A stretch of DNA of 64,000 nucleotides from Thalassolituus maritimus (GCF_900156675.1 NZ_FTOH01000002.1:1-64000), one strand, 5' to 3'. Positions 27,687 to 37,448 are shown, counted from the stretch's first letter. Notes: generated by a model from the letters alone, not told the origin. Numbers and translations: made by a program.

Positions 27687-29052
27687 ATTGTTCCCGGTAC
27701 TTCTGTACGATCTTGATAGCTACAAAGTTCAGAGCCAATGTCACGATAAAGAGGACAAGGCCCAGCGCGAAGGCGGCAAGTGTTTTCGGCGAATCAAACT
27801 CCTGGTCACCGACCAGCAGAGTCACGATCTGCACCGTTACGGTAGTCACACTGTCGAGCGGGTTCGCGGTCAGGTTTGCCGCAAGGCCCGCAGCCATAGC
27901 AACAATCATGGTCTCACCAATAGCACGCGACACGGCAAGCATCACAGCACCGACAATCCCTGGCAGAGCAGCCGGTATAACGACCTGACGTACTGTTTCG
28001 CTGCGGGTCGCACCGAGACCATAGCTACCGTCACGCAGTGACTGAGGTACGGCGTTGATCACGTCATCTGACAGCGATGACACGAAAGGAATGATCATAA
28101 TGCCCATGACCAGACCAGCCGCCAGAGCACTCTCGGACGAGACATCCAGACCTACTGACTCACCGATACCACGAATAAACGGCGCGACGGTCAGGGCGGC
28201 AAAGAAGCCATAGACAACGGTCGGGATACCCGCCAGAACTTCGAGCGCCGGCTTGGCTAGCTGACGTACGCGTGAAGTTGCGTATTCAGAAAGGTAAATG
28301 GCCGCCATCAGGCCCACCGGAACCGCAATAAACATAGCGATGGCGGAGATCAGCAGAGTACCGGCAAACAGAGGCACTGCACCGAAGCTACCCGATGAAC
28401 CAGACTGGTCTGCACGCAGAGCCACCTGAGGTGACCAGGTCGTTCCGAACAGGAACTCAATCGGCGACACCTTCTGGAAGAAAAGAACGGCTTCAAACAG
28501 AACACTGACCAGAATACCCAGCGTGGTCAGTACCGCGATCGCCGAGCTGGCGAACAGCATTATGCGAACGATACGTTCAACTTCACCACGGGCGCGAAGA
28601 TCTGGCTGGATACGGCGCCAGGTCACAGCCACACCCAGAAGAATTACTGACAGAATGACGCCACCCTTAAGAATCGCGGCACGCTGTTCGAGGTCGACCA
28701 GATGCGCAGCAACAGAGCCTAAATCACTCTGGCCCATCATCGTAGGGTCGCTGGCGATATTATGAACCTTGGAAAGCGCCAGACGTACTTCTGCTTCACT
28801 GGCCGTACGGATGGCTTCAGGAAGTTGCATCGTCAGCAGCGCATCAACGATGCGAGGTTCCAGCATTACCCACATGATCAGAATGAGCAGAGGCGGCAGA
28901 GTAGTCCAGAGCGCAGTCAGAGCGCCGTAGTGGGTTGGAAGTGAGTGCATACTCTCTCCCTGGCCAGCAAGAGACCGGGCGCGGTTGCGTCCGAGAAAAT
29001 ATGCTGCCCCCAGCGCGATCAACAACGCGATTAGCAAGGTACTGTAGTTCAT
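27679..29052 (-). CDS. pstC: Phosphate ABC transporter permease PstC
   Basis: 457 residues with an extended N-terminus (membrane helices plus a periplasmic domain) characteristic of Pseudomonas-type PstC. The conserved permease segment YGLGATRSETVRQVVIPAALPGI and the AIGETMIV helix are present. It pairs with PstA to form the phosphate channel. Confidence 0.93.
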   Translation of the reverse strand: MNYSTLLIALLIALGAAYFLGRNRARSLAGQGESMHSLPTHYGALTALWTTLPPLLILIMWVMLEPRIVDALLTMQLPEAIRTASEAEVRLALSKVHNIASDPTMMGQSDLGSVAAHLVDLEQRAAILKGGVILSVILLGVAVTWRRIQPDLRARGEVERIVRIMLFASSAIAVLTTLGILVSVLFEAVLFFQKVSPIEFLFGTTWSPQVALRADQSGSSGSFGAVPLFAGTLLISAIAMFIAVPVGLMAAIYLSEYATSRVRQLAKPALEVLAGIPTVVYGFFAALTVAPFIRGIGESVGLDVSSESALAAGLVMGIMIIPFVSSLSDDVINAVPQSLRDGSYGLGATRSETVRQVVIPAALPGIVGAVMLAVSRAIGETMIVAMAAGLAANLTANPLDSVTTVTVQIVTLLVGDQEFDSPKTLAAFALGLVLFIVTLALNFVAIKIVQKYREQYD

Positions 29053-29086
29053 GGGTTACTTCTGTCAGTAAGTGTTTTGAATGCAC

Positions 29087-29115
29087 AAAAACCGGGAGTG
29101 CCTCCGCACGCCCGG
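29087..29115 (-). terminator. Attenuating terminator between pstS and pstC
   Basis: On the minus strand, a CCGGG...CCCGG stem extended by GTGC/GCAC, then TTTTTG. It sits just after pstS, so it probably gives more binding protein than permease, as in many binding-protein-dependent transporters. Confidence 0.8.
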
Positions 29116-29138
29116 CTTTCAACAGACAGCTGTCTGTA

Positions 29139-30182
29139 TTATTTAGCGGAGATTGTCTTCAGATTCTCGACAGTATCAACCACTTTTTCATATTCCTCTT
29201 CAGTCATTGGGATCATGCCCTTGTCTGCGAGGTAGCCATATTCGCCCATTGCTTTGTCGGATACGAATTCAGCCAGGTACTCTTCGATGCCAGGAATCAC
29301 ACCAACGTGTGCTTTCTTAACATAGAAGTACAGTGAACGGCTGACTGGGTAAGAACCGTCAGAGATTGCGTCAAACTCTGGCGCCTGACCTTCAACGATA
29401 GAACCGTGAACTTTGTCAGCGTTCTGCTCAAGGAAGCTGTAACCGAAGATGCCAAGTGCGTCTGGGTTAGCAACCAGCTTCTGAACGATCAGGTTATCGT
29501 TCTCGCCTGCTTCTACGTAAGCACCGTCTTCACGGATACCGTGGCACAGAGCTTTGTACTTGTTCTTGTCTGTTTTCTTCATCTCTTTGATGAATGGGAA
29601 CTTCTTACAGCCACCTTCCATTGCCAGCTCGACGAATGCGTCACGGGTACCTGACGTTGGTGGTGGACCGAGAACCTCAATTTTCTTCGCTGGCAGCGCT
29701 GGGTTAACGTCTTTCCAGGTCTTGTATGGGTTGTCGATCAAAGTTTCAGAACCGTCCTGCGCTGGAACCACTTTCGCCAGAGCAAGGAAGATGTCTTTAC
29801 GAGTCAGTTCGTACTGTGGTGCTTCGTTGCTACCCGCCAGAACGATACCGTCGTAACCCACCATCACTTCAACGATGTCTTTTACGCCGTTTTCAGCACA
29901 CAGATTGATTTCGGACTGCTTGATTGCACGTGAAGCGTTAGTGATGTCAGGCGTGTTTGCACCAACGCCCTGACAGAACAGCTTCATACCACCGCCTGAA
30001 CCGGTAGACTCAACTTTAGGCGTAGGGAAGCTTGAAGACTTACCGAAGCGCTCAGCAACAACAGTAGAGAACGGGTAAACAGTAGAAGAGCCTACGATGC
30101 TGATGTAATCACGCTCAGCGTAAGCGTTTGAGCCAGTCATGGTCGCCAGCAGAGCGGCACCAGTCAGAAGTACTTTTTTCAT
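29139..30182 (-). CDS. pstS: Phosphate-binding periplasmic protein PstS
   Basis: 347 residues with a 22-residue signal peptide (MKKVLLTGAALLATMTGSNA, then YA). The phosphate-binding motifs GSSTVYPF, STGSGGGMKLFCQG and the GPPPTSGTRDAF loop are present. The start at 30182 is chosen over an earlier in-frame ATG at 30248 because it gives a clean signal peptide and has AAGGA just before it. First gene of the pst operon; a Pho box with -10 lies upstream. Confidence 0.95.
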   Translation of the reverse strand: MKKVLLTGAALLATMTGSNAYAERDYISIVGSSTVYPFSTVVAERFGKSSSFPTPKVESTGSGGGMKLFCQGVGANTPDITNASRAIKQSEINLCAENGVKDIVEVMVGYDGIVLAGSNEAPQYELTRKDIFLALAKVVPAQDGSETLIDNPYKTWKDVNPALPAKKIEVLGPPPTSGTRDAFVELAMEGGCKKFPFIKEMKKTDKNKYKALCHGIREDGAYVEAGENDNLIVQKLVANPDALGIFGYSFLEQNADKVHGSIVEGQAPEFDAISDGSYPVSRSLYFYVKKAHVGVIPGIEEYLAEFVSDKAMGEYGYLADKGMIPMTEEEYEKVVDTVENLKTISAK

Positions 30183-30262
30183 TAGAGTGTCCTTCATGTT
30201 GTATGGCACTAGATATGCCTGAGTCACTTGATTTCGGATGCTGGCCATTATCGGGATGGTAT

Positions 30263-30280
30263 ATTACAGAAATGTGACAA
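30263..30280 (-). promoter_or_regulatory. Pho box of the pstS promoter
   Basis: On the minus strand TTGTCAC and CTGTAAT flank ATTT. Exactly 10 bp further is GATAAT (30247-30252), a good -10 box, so this is the promoter-proximal PhoB site. Confidence 0.85.
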
Positions 30281-30291
30281 AGCGGCAATTT

Positions 30292-30320
30292 GTTACACCA
30301 ATATGACAGCTATGTTACAC
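30292..30320 (-). promoter_or_regulatory. Triple PhoB half-site array upstream of pstS
   Basis: On the minus strand three heptamers, GTGTAAC, CTGTCAT and GTGTAAC, are each separated by 4 bp. This tandem layout could bind more than one PhoB dimer and lies just upstream of the proximal Pho box. Confidence 0.8.
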
Positions 30321-30485
30321 CTAGCCCCGTCATTGCTGGGCTCACAGCCTGCGGAGTTGACGCTACAGAGGGGCCGCCGACCCTGATATACTCCCGCCTC
30401 GTTTACTGTCCGGGTTCTGTTCTCCCGGTACTTTTTCTGGCGCGTTTCACCACTTATTTCAACACAATTAGGGATGCCATAAGGG

Positions 30486-31025
30486 ATGTCACAGTTGATA
30501 AGCCTGATTGATCGCTTTACATCAGCCACCGGCCGCATCACCCGCTGGTTATCTCTGTTCATGGTGCTGGCCACCTGCTCGGTCGTCGTGCTGCGCTACC
30601 TGTTTGATATGCCATCAATAGCACTGCAGGAGAGCGTCATGTACTTGCATGCCTCCCTGTTCATGCTGGGCGCCGCCTACACCTGGCAACAGGGAGGCCA
30701 CGTCAGGGTTGATGTTTTCTACCGGGGCTGGACGGCCGAACGCCGCCACTGGGTAGAACGACTTGGGATTATTCTTCTGGTTCTGCCAACCAGCCTGTTT
30801 CTGCTCTGGGCGAGCTGGGAATACGTAGGCAATGCCTGGGCAATCCGCGAACGCTCACAGGAGGCCGCTGGCCTGCCTTTTATTTATCTTCTGAAAACCC
30901 TGATTGTAGTCTTACCAGTGACTCTGATTCTGCAAGCCATCGCTGAGCTACTGCGCACTTTTACAGGGCTGAAGGCTGATACCGACATCACCAACGACAG
31001 CAGCGAGGCAAATCACCATGGCTGA
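30486..31025 (+). CDS. dctQ: TRAP transporter small permease DctQ
   Basis: 179 residues with four membrane helices and the DctQ segments VVVLRYLFDMPSIALQE and YTWQQGGHVRVDVFY. It forms the membrane unit with DctM; the binding protein DctP is encoded on the opposite strand at 38385. Its end overlaps dctM by 8 bp. Confidence 0.9.
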   Translation: MSQLISLIDRFTSATGRITRWLSLFMVLATCSVVVLRYLFDMPSIALQESVMYLHASLFMLGAAYTWQQGGHVRVDVFYRGWTAERRHWVERLGIILLVLPTSLFLLWASWEYVGNAWAIRERSQEAAGLPFIYLLKTLIVVLPVTLILQAIAELLRTFTGLKADTDITNDSSEANHHG

Positions 31026-32394
31026 GTTTATGCCTCTTGTACTGTTTGCCGTCGTCTGCCTGGTCCTTATGTGTGGTTTCCCAGTGGCCTTCACCCTGGC
31101 AGGGACATCACTGCTATTCGCCGGCATTGGTTTACTGACCGGCACCTTCGACCCGGCCTTTCTTAATGCCATGCCTAACCGCATGTTCGGAATTCTGTCT
31201 AATCAGATTCTGGTGGCCGTGCCCTTATTCGTTTTCATGGGGGTAATGCTGGAGAAGTCGAAAATCGCAGAGCAGTTGCTGCGCAACCTGGGGCTGCTCT
31301 TCGGCCCGGTACGGGGTGGTCTGGGTTTCTCTGTGATCATTGTCGGTATGCTGCTTGCGGCCAGCACAGGTATTGTTGGCGCAACCGTAGTCACCATGGG
31401 GCTAATTTCATTACCCGCGATGCTGCGCAATGGTTATAGCCCATCACTCGCGAGCGGAACTATCTGCGCCACTGGGACACTCGGCCAGATTATTCCACCA
31501 TCGACTGCGCTGATTATTCTCGGTGATGTGCTTTCCAGTGCCTATCAACAGGCGCAGCTTAAGATGGGCATATTTTCGCCAGAAACCGTCTCCGTTGCCG
31601 ACCTGTTTGTGGGTGCTCTTATCCCCGGATTAATACTGGTACTCGGCTATTTTATATACACCAGCATCGTGGCCATATTTAAGCCCGAAGCCGCCCCGGC
31701 AGTTCAGGATCGCGTGCCTCTGTCACCAGGCTTTATATTCGAGTTACTCAAAGGCCTCCTTCCTCCGCTGCTACTGATAGTCGCCGTTCTCGGCTCGATT
31801 CTTACCGGTAAAGCCACGCCTACCGAAGCTGCAGGTATTGGTGCGTTCGGCTCATTAGTACTCGCCATTGCGTACGGCCAGTTCAGTCTACAACGTCTGC
31901 GCGAAGTGATGGACGCGACGCTTCAGGTCACCAGCATGATCTTCCTGATCTTTATTGGCGCTGCTCTATTCTCGCTAGTGTTCCGAGGCTTTGGCGGCGA
32001 AGAGCTGGTTCATGAAGTATTCAATGACCTGCCCGGCGGTGTTTTCTCTGCCATGTTGCTGGTAATGCTGGTGATCTTCCTGCTGGGCTTTATTCTCGAC
32101 TTCATCGAGATCACCTTTGTGGTCGTGCCGATTGTGGCACCCGTGCTGCTGGCGATGGGCGTCGACCCGGTATGGCTTGGCATCATGATCGCCATCAACC
32201 TGCAGACGTCGTTCCTCACACCACCGTTTGGTTTTGCACTCTTCTATTTACGTGGTGTCGCGCCACCCGAGTTACCGACCCGAACACTCTACAAAGGCGT
32301 TATTCCGTTTATTGTTATTCAGGTGGCGGTTCTGGGATTGCTGGCCGTGTTCCCTGAACTGGCAACATGGTTACCCGATCAGATATACGGCTAG
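31018..32394 (+). CDS. dctM: TRAP transporter large permease DctM
   Basis: 458-residue DctM with about twelve hydrophobic segments. Family traits include VALFVFMGVMLEKS-like VPLFVFMGVMLEKSKIAEQLL, the GIVGATVVTMGLISLPAML helix, ATGTLGQIIPPS and the conserved DFIEITFVVVPI and TSFLTPPFGFALFYLRG ends. It catalyses Na+-driven solute import, probably of a 2-oxo acid or other carboxylate. Confidence 0.92.
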   Translation: MAEFMPLVLFAVVCLVLMCGFPVAFTLAGTSLLFAGIGLLTGTFDPAFLNAMPNRMFGILSNQILVAVPLFVFMGVMLEKSKIAEQLLRNLGLLFGPVRGGLGFSVIIVGMLLAASTGIVGATVVTMGLISLPAMLRNGYSPSLASGTICATGTLGQIIPPSTALIILGDVLSSAYQQAQLKMGIFSPETVSVADLFVGALIPGLILVLGYFIYTSIVAIFKPEAAPAVQDRVPLSPGFIFELLKGLLPPLLLIVAVLGSILTGKATPTEAAGIGAFGSLVLAIAYGQFSLQRLREVMDATLQVTSMIFLIFIGAALFSLVFRGFGGEELVHEVFNDLPGGVFSAMLLVMLVIFLLGFILDFIEITFVVVPIVAPVLLAMGVDPVWLGIMIAINLQTSFLTPPFGFALFYLRGVAPPELPTRTLYKGVIPFIVIQVAVLGLLAVFPELATWLPDQIYG

Positions 32395-32477
32395 ACTGAA
32401 GAAGCCCCGCACCCTATACATTGGCACGGCATGCGGTACAATTTGCGACCAACACAATAATAAAAGCCGGTGTCCTC

Positions 32478-32873
32478 ATGGAAAAGACCGAAGACAACCA
32501 ACCGTCACCCGAAGGCAGCCTGACCTTAAAACTGCTGCCAACCCGTGCCGACTGCAATATCCACGGTGATATCAGCGGTGGCTGGGTTGTTGCTCAGATG
32601 GACCATGCTGCAGAGTCAGACGCCAGCCGAATCGCCCAGGGGCGCATCGCCAACGTCGCGATGGAATCCGTTGTGTTTATGTCGCCGATCCGCCTTGGCG
32701 CTGAGGTATGCATCTACACCCGCCTGTTAGAGATAGGCACCTCATCCATCCGTATCGCCGTTGAAGCCTGGACCCGCAACCCGACAGAATCCGCCGAGCG
32801 CAAGGTTGTGGATGCAGTGTTTGTGTATGTGGCAATTGATGGGACAGGGCGAATCAGAGAAGTACCGCGGTAA
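32478..32873 (+). CDS. Acyl-CoA thioesterase (YciA/hotdog family)
   Basis: 131 residues. A hotdog-fold thioesterase with the HGDISGGWVVAQMDHAAESDA segment containing the active-site region and the SIRIAVEAWTRNP strand typical of YciA-type acyl-CoA thioesterases. The start at 32478 gives the right length. A degenerate copy of the 3' end recurs at about 38001-38139. It is followed by interspersed repeats. Confidence 0.85.
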   Translation: MEKTEDNQPSPEGSLTLKLLPTRADCNIHGDISGGWVVAQMDHAAESDASRIAQGRIANVAMESVVFMSPIRLGAEVCIYTRLLEIGTSSIRIAVEAWTRNPTESAERKVVDAVFVYVAIDGTGRIREVPR

Positions 32874-32889
32874 GAGTGCTCCTGTTGGA

Positions 32890-32913
32890 GCGAATCAGCC
32901 GAAGGCTATTCGC
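32890..32913 (+). repeat. REP-like palindrome, copy 1
   Basis: GCGAAT/ATTCGC outer arms enclose AGCC/GGCT inner arms around a GAA loop. The same 24-base element, with 1-2 changes, recurs at 38183-38206 and, inverted, at 43256-43279. It lies between gene ends, as expected for extragenic palindromes. Confidence 0.8.
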
Positions 32914-32940
32914 GATCATCCCGTATCAGTAACGGTCTCT

Positions 32941-32987
32941 GTAGGAGGGAATCTTATTCCCGACAAACTTTCAGGGAGAAGCTCCCC
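32941..32987 (+). repeat. Second interspersed repeat family, copy 1
   Basis: Begins GTAGGAGGGAATC and holds two small hairpins, GGGAAT/ATTCCC and GGGAGAAGCTCCC. A nearly identical copy is at 38235-38287, where the ends GTAG...CTAC also pair. Confidence 0.75.
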
Positions 32988-33076
32988 CATAGTTCCTCAA
33001 AACTGCTCGTCGGGCGATTACGATGACTGTCCATATAGTCCTTTAGTCGGCGTTGAAAAATCAATAAATAAATTGG

Positions 33077-33412
33077 TCAACGATTCTCCGGATATAGAAG
33101 ACCCGAGATAGGTAGCGAAATGGCATTCCAACACCAGAACCACTCATGCTCTACAACTACTTCCCGAAAGCTTTGAGAAGAGGATAAAAAAGAGAGCAAA
33201 CAAAGGGTTGCCAATGAGATGGAAATTGAATAGAGAAAAAATTGATAAAGAATCGCCCTTTGTGCATTTAGATGCCAGACATGCGCTATCATCAATATAA
33301 ATCCTAGAATACTGTATATTATCCCAACAACACTAGAAACGTTCGCCAATATATATATACCGGCCACCCAAAAGCCAGTGACTACTAGTAAATATCCGGG
33401 CCGATACTTCAT
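33077..33412 (-). CDS. Small four-helix membrane protein, unknown
   Basis: 111 residues from the ATG at 33412 (MKYRPGYLLVVTGFWVAG). Three or four hydrophobic helices and little else. AT-rich compared with its neighbours and absent from the second copy of the flanking segment at 38 kb, so it was probably inserted. No family recognised; might be non-functional. Confidence 0.4.
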   Translation of the reverse strand: MKYRPGYLLVVTGFWVAGIYILANVSSVVGIIYSILGFILMIAHVWHLNAQRAILYQFFLYSISISLATLCLLSFLSSSQSFREVVVEHEWFWCWNAISLPISGLLYPENR

Positions 33413-33451
33413 CTCTCGTTTCTCATCCTTACGGGCCAGAACCACGTACAA

Positions 33452-33762
33452 TAATCAGTTATATTCATTTAGCCTGCACTTAGCAGCATAACCGTCTTTG
33501 GCAGCTGCCATACCATTCTAAATTTCTCGAGCGCCCCCTCTTCACGAGAAACATATTGAATAATAGCCTCCTACATAAAACCTCAAACCTACTCACAGGA
33601 CGTTTAAGATAGAAAGAGCGGAACTAAAGACACCATCCCTACATTATCACGCAAGCTTCGCGTTGCGCTCCAACGATGGCTAGAGATACACACAAACTCT
33701 GTGAACCACTCGAAACAGAATGTCCCGAGTAATTCACAGGTATTGTCTTACAAGAAAGAGCC
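33452..33762. other. AT-rich intergenic stretch, nothing recognised
   Basis: No coding frame, hairpin or repeat that I can support. This stretch, like the small membrane protein gene before it, is missing from the corresponding interval at 38.3 kb. Confidence 0.5.
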
Positions 33763-34562
33763 TTAATCCCTAGCGTTAATATACGCCTGCTCGCTCACTG
33801 CATGGTAAGCCTTCACCTGATCACGGTAGGCTTTGTAGGAGTCGTATACTTTCTGAGAAAGTGGGTCAGCGCCTGCAACCTCAGCAACGACTTCATCAGA
33901 TAATGTCTGAAGTTTGTCGAGCACATCCGCCGGGAATTCACGCACATCTACGCCGTGCTTTTCTTTCAGTTCGATCAATGCCGCCTGATTTCGCGTCGTA
34001 TATTCCGCGAGCATGTCTTCGTTAATCGCTTTGGCGGTGATACGGACGATAGCCTGAAGGTCAGCTGGCAGTTCAGCAAAAGCATCTTTATTGATGGTGA
34101 ATTCCATCATGGAACCCGGCTCGTGCCAGCCCGGGTGGTAGTAATGCTCAGCCACCTTATAAAGCCCAAAGGCCAGGTCATTGTATGGGCCAACCCACTC
34201 GGTTGCGTCGATGGTGCCCGTCTGAAGTGAGGTAAAGATTTCACCGCCCGGAAGAGTCACTGGCGTACCGCCAGCTCGTGCCAGCACTTCACCGCCGAGA
34301 CCCGGAATTCGCATTTTCAGACCTTTCAGATCGTCAACGCTGTTAATTTCTTTATTAAACCAGCCGCCCATCTGCACACCGGTATTACCGCCCGGTAATG
34401 GCAGCAGGTTAAATGGCGCATAAACTTCTTCCCACAGAGCCTGACCGCCACCGTATTGAATCCAGCCGTTCATTTCCTGTGCAGTTAAACCAAACGGAAC
34501 AGAGGTGAAGAATTGCGCGGCAGAGGCTTTGCCCTTCTAGTAGTAGGCACCACTGTGACCTA
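33763..34562 (-). pseudogene. Truncated dctP copy with an in-frame stop
   Basis: Nearly identical to the 3' three-quarters of the intact dctP gene at 38385-39473 (protein differences seen: Y/H in HYYxPGW, D/N in VLxKL). The TGG for the Trp of YYWKGK is TAG here, and similarity ends at about 34562, so the signal peptide and first ~105 residues are missing. Downstream on the minus strand it has the same ending QAYINARD. It marks the left edge of the rearranged segment. Confidence 0.9.
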
Positions 34563-34725
34563 ATTTTAGATTCCATACGAGGTTTTAGTATCTTCAAGAC
34601 ATTGCCCACCTTCAAGCAAGGCATACCGCTCGGGACTTTCACTGCACACGCCCGGGATAAAAGTAAAATAAACACGCTAAATTCTTTAATCACATATATT
34701 TTCACATCAAGCAGCTTCATACCTT

Positions 34726-36465
34726 TCAGATATTAAAGTATTCGATCATGTTTGCTTCCAGCCTTTTGATCTTTGGGTCGCTACACTTGAAATCATCCAT
34801 AATATTATCGATACCCTGAATAACACCGGAAAGATTGCTCATTGAAGATGAATTCGGGTTAAAAATAGTTTCAATAAAACGAGCATTACCACTCTCTGCT
34901 TCGGCCAGACCTACTTTTTTAAATATATCCATAAATTCTTTATTAACCGTAAAGTAAGAAATCTGATCAGGATTCTTATATCCCCCCACCCGATTTCCAA
35001 AACCGTTTCTATAGACTGTTTCACTAGTTACTGTCTTTTTAAACTTAACCGCATCTGGTCGAAGGCACGTACTATATTTCGCGTCATAATTGACGAGATA
35101 AGACGATAGAACTGGGGTTATCAGGCTACTATTGCGAAAGCTCCGGAACATGTCTCTGCCAGCTGTGCTTTTTTGACCTCCCATCGCAGACAAGCTATCT
35201 ACAACCTTCCCAAGCGCCTTAATACTCTGGCCTATATACCCCGTCGTATAAGGCTCCATGTATTCTCTGTCGTACCTTTTAAGACTAGTCCAATCGCCCC
35301 CATACAAAGCATTAAGATAGTCCCCGCCAGGATAGCCTATAAATGGGGTATAGACTCGGCGAGCGATACTGTATTTCTTCTCCAGTTCAGTGGGGCCATC
35401 TCCTGAGTACATATATTCAGATACTACTTTGTCAAATTCAGTCACATACTTGGTATTCGACGCCATAGCGAGCAACTCAGAAGAGAATGCTGAGTAAAGC
35501 GTTTTGCGGTGAGCTTTGCGCTCCCGCTTTACTTCATCAAACTGAGCAAGTGTGTACGAACTTTCTAGCTCTTCTTTCTGATTTCGCTCGAATGCAACAC
35601 TTGCTTTTAATGCTTCGATAGAACGTCCCAAAGACTTTACTTCCTGGTTGTACTCTCGTCGCTGGTCAGAGATCATTACCGATGTCACACGCTCGATATT
35701 ACGAACTGCCAGAGCATCTAACTCTGAGATTTTATTGTCGCCCAGAAAACCGATAATAAAACCATATGAGTATTTCCATTTCACGAGGTAAAACAAGCCC
35801 TGTCTGCCCTCAGCTGCTGCAAACTCTTTCTTTAACTTAGGAGGGGCTTTGTGAGACACGAGGCGGGAAATTTCTTTTCTGGCCAGGGCTTTATCCGAGT
35901 CGCTCAATCCCCTGAAGCTAGAAAAGGAATTAAACCGAGACAAAAGGTAATTCACATCCGATGCTTCACAGGGTTCTTTGAGCTCTTTGTGTAATCGAGA
36001 GAAAAACCTTTGTTTGTTTACATACTCTAGTGCTGGCTTATATCCGGATGCGGCAGATTTCTCATACCATACAGCCGCGTTTGTCGCATCAACAGGAAGC
36101 CCAGAGCCGGAAGCCAAACAACGAGCATATATATACTGAGCCTCTGGCAGCCCCTTGTCTGCAGCCGACTTAAAGTGCATGACAGCACGCCGCTCATCTC
36201 TCTCACCATTCAACCCTTCAAGCAAGATCTCACCCGCCATTAATGCTGCTTCAGGTTCGCCTGCCACCGCTGCTTTTTCATACCAGTGCAATGCTTGAGT
36301 ATAGTTCTGATCAAGGCCATCGCCTTTATAATATGCTTCAGCCAATAATAACTGAGCCACAGAATCTCCACTTTTCGCGGCTTTAATGATGTAATTTGGT
36401 GACAAACCAGCATGGGATATACTTGCACCCACAACAACAGCAACCAGAAAAAAAAACCTTAACAT
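34726..36465 (-). CDS. Secreted Sel1-repeat protein with large unknown C-terminal region
   Basis: 579 residues with a signal peptide (cleavage near residue 19, ISHA-GL). Residues about 34-145 hold three Sel1-like repeats (AQLLLAEAYYKGDGLDQNYTQ, then AALMAGEILLEG, then AQYIYARCLASGSGLPVD, each ending in a WYEKAA or HFKSAA-type helix). Residues 150-579 have no family I recognise; a coiled-coil-like stretch with KSLGRSIEALKASVAFERNQ lies near 265-285. Possibly a periplasmic scaffold. It is on an AT-rich island and is separated by 47 bp from the lipoprotein gene upstream, so a two-gene unit is likely. Confidence 0.75.
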   Translation of the reverse strand: MLRFFFLVAVVVGASISHAGLSPNYIIKAAKSGDSVAQLLLAEAYYKGDGLDQNYTQALHWYEKAAVAGEPEAALMAGEILLEGLNGERDERRAVMHFKSAADKGLPEAQYIYARCLASGSGLPVDATNAAVWYEKSAASGYKPALEYVNKQRFFSRLHKELKEPCEASDVNYLLSRFNSFSSFRGLSDSDKALARKEISRLVSHKAPPKLKKEFAAAEGRQGLFYLVKWKYSYGFIIGFLGDNKISELDALAVRNIERVTSVMISDQRREYNQEVKSLGRSIEALKASVAFERNQKEELESSYTLAQFDEVKRERKAHRKTLYSAFSSELLAMASNTKYVTEFDKVVSEYMYSGDGPTELEKKYSIARRVYTPFIGYPGGDYLNALYGGDWTSLKRYDREYMEPYTTGYIGQSIKALGKVVDSLSAMGGQKSTAGRDMFRSFRNSSLITPVLSSYLVNYDAKYSTCLRPDAVKFKKTVTSETVYRNGFGNRVGGYKNPDQISYFTVNKEFMDIFKKVGLAEAESGNARFIETIFNPNSSSMSNLSGVIQGIDNIMDDFKCSDPKIKRLEANMIEYFNI

Positions 36466-36512
36466 AATAGCTTCCCGTCAGGCATGAAACCATCTATAGC
36501 ATAAATGGCTCG

Positions 36513-37448
36513 TCAAAAACTTGTATAAATCAAACCTTCTTCAGAAAAATCTGATTCAGAACCGCTATAAACACTGTATTCATAAGCTTCAAGAACCAAA
36601 GTTAAGTATTCATAATTGCCGGCCCAGCCATCTCTCCATTTTCTGACTTCACAACCAACCGGCTTCATTTTTAACAGATATTTTGGCTTACTTTTTGTCT
36701 CCGCTTCCACCAGCCTCAAGGTATAAACAGCACTTTTACCCATGCGCAAAGCAGCATCTCCTGACTCAGACCTGGTGCTTCTTCGAGCACGATAATTGGA
36801 GGGTTTTAGTTCGGAGCTGAAGCTGAAGACATATGGAAGAACCCTTTTCCTGTTCTTATTTAATCCTATAGACCTGTGGATTGATCTATTCTCTTTGTTA
36901 ATAGACCGGAATATACCTCCCTTCCGATCGAATTCCATATCGTTTTTTCTAAAATCATTGACTGTTACATATCTGGATCTATATTTACTATAGTGGCCAT
37001 CATATTCTTTAAAGAACTTTATTTCTGCCACACCCTTTTGGTTATCATAGTTTTCAATAGCTCCGTAGTACCACAGAGTAAGTATTGAATGCTCACCGAC
37101 TCCATGTTCTCTAATATTTTGATCCAACACACTGGCCGCCCTATCTCTACTTTTAGAATTCATTACCGATGGATCGGCCAACTTTGCTGCCTTAAAAATA
37201 TTTCTTTCTTCCCCGCTGGCGCTCGCATAGTAGATATTATCAACCCATTCCTGATTATCAAGAATCTCATCACGGCACGCTGCAAGAAAGGTAGCAAAAT
37301 ACTTGTCCGTCACGCCCTGTGAGAGATCTATGTTATTGGACTTTTCCGAATCCTCAGATGAGATACTGCCCGTTGCACACCCAGCAATTACAAAACAAGA
37401 AAGAATAAGACTTAGACCAGTCAGGCGATTTGATTTTTTCTTGAACAC
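36513..37448 (-). CDS. Putative lipoprotein of unknown function
   Basis: 311 residues. The N-terminus has a lipoprotein signal with lipobox VIAGC (Cys24). The mature protein has no recognised domain. It is AT-rich like its downstream partner, the Sel1-repeat protein, and probably co-transcribed with it. Both belong to the segment inserted between the two dctP copies. Confidence 0.65.
   Translation of the reverse strand: MFKKKSNRLTGLSLILSCFVIAGCATGSISSEDSEKSNNIDLSQGVTDKYFATFLAACRDEILDNQEWVDNIYYASASGEERNIFKAAKLADPSVMNSKSRDRAASVLDQNIREHGVGEHSILTLWYYGAIENYDNQKGVAEIKFFKEYDGHYSKYRSRYVTVNDFRKNDMEFDRKGGIFRSINKENRSIHRSIGLNKNRKRVLPYVFSFSSELKPSNYRARRSTRSESGDAALRMGKSAVYTLRLVEAETKSKPKYLLKMKPVGCEVRKWRDGWAGNYEYLTLVLEAYEYSVYSGSESDFSEEGLIYTSF

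Noticed and set aside
34409..34720. 103-codon frame crossing the left dctP junction
   Set aside because: Chimeric frame spanning the truncation point of a pseudogene; no ribosome site or domain.
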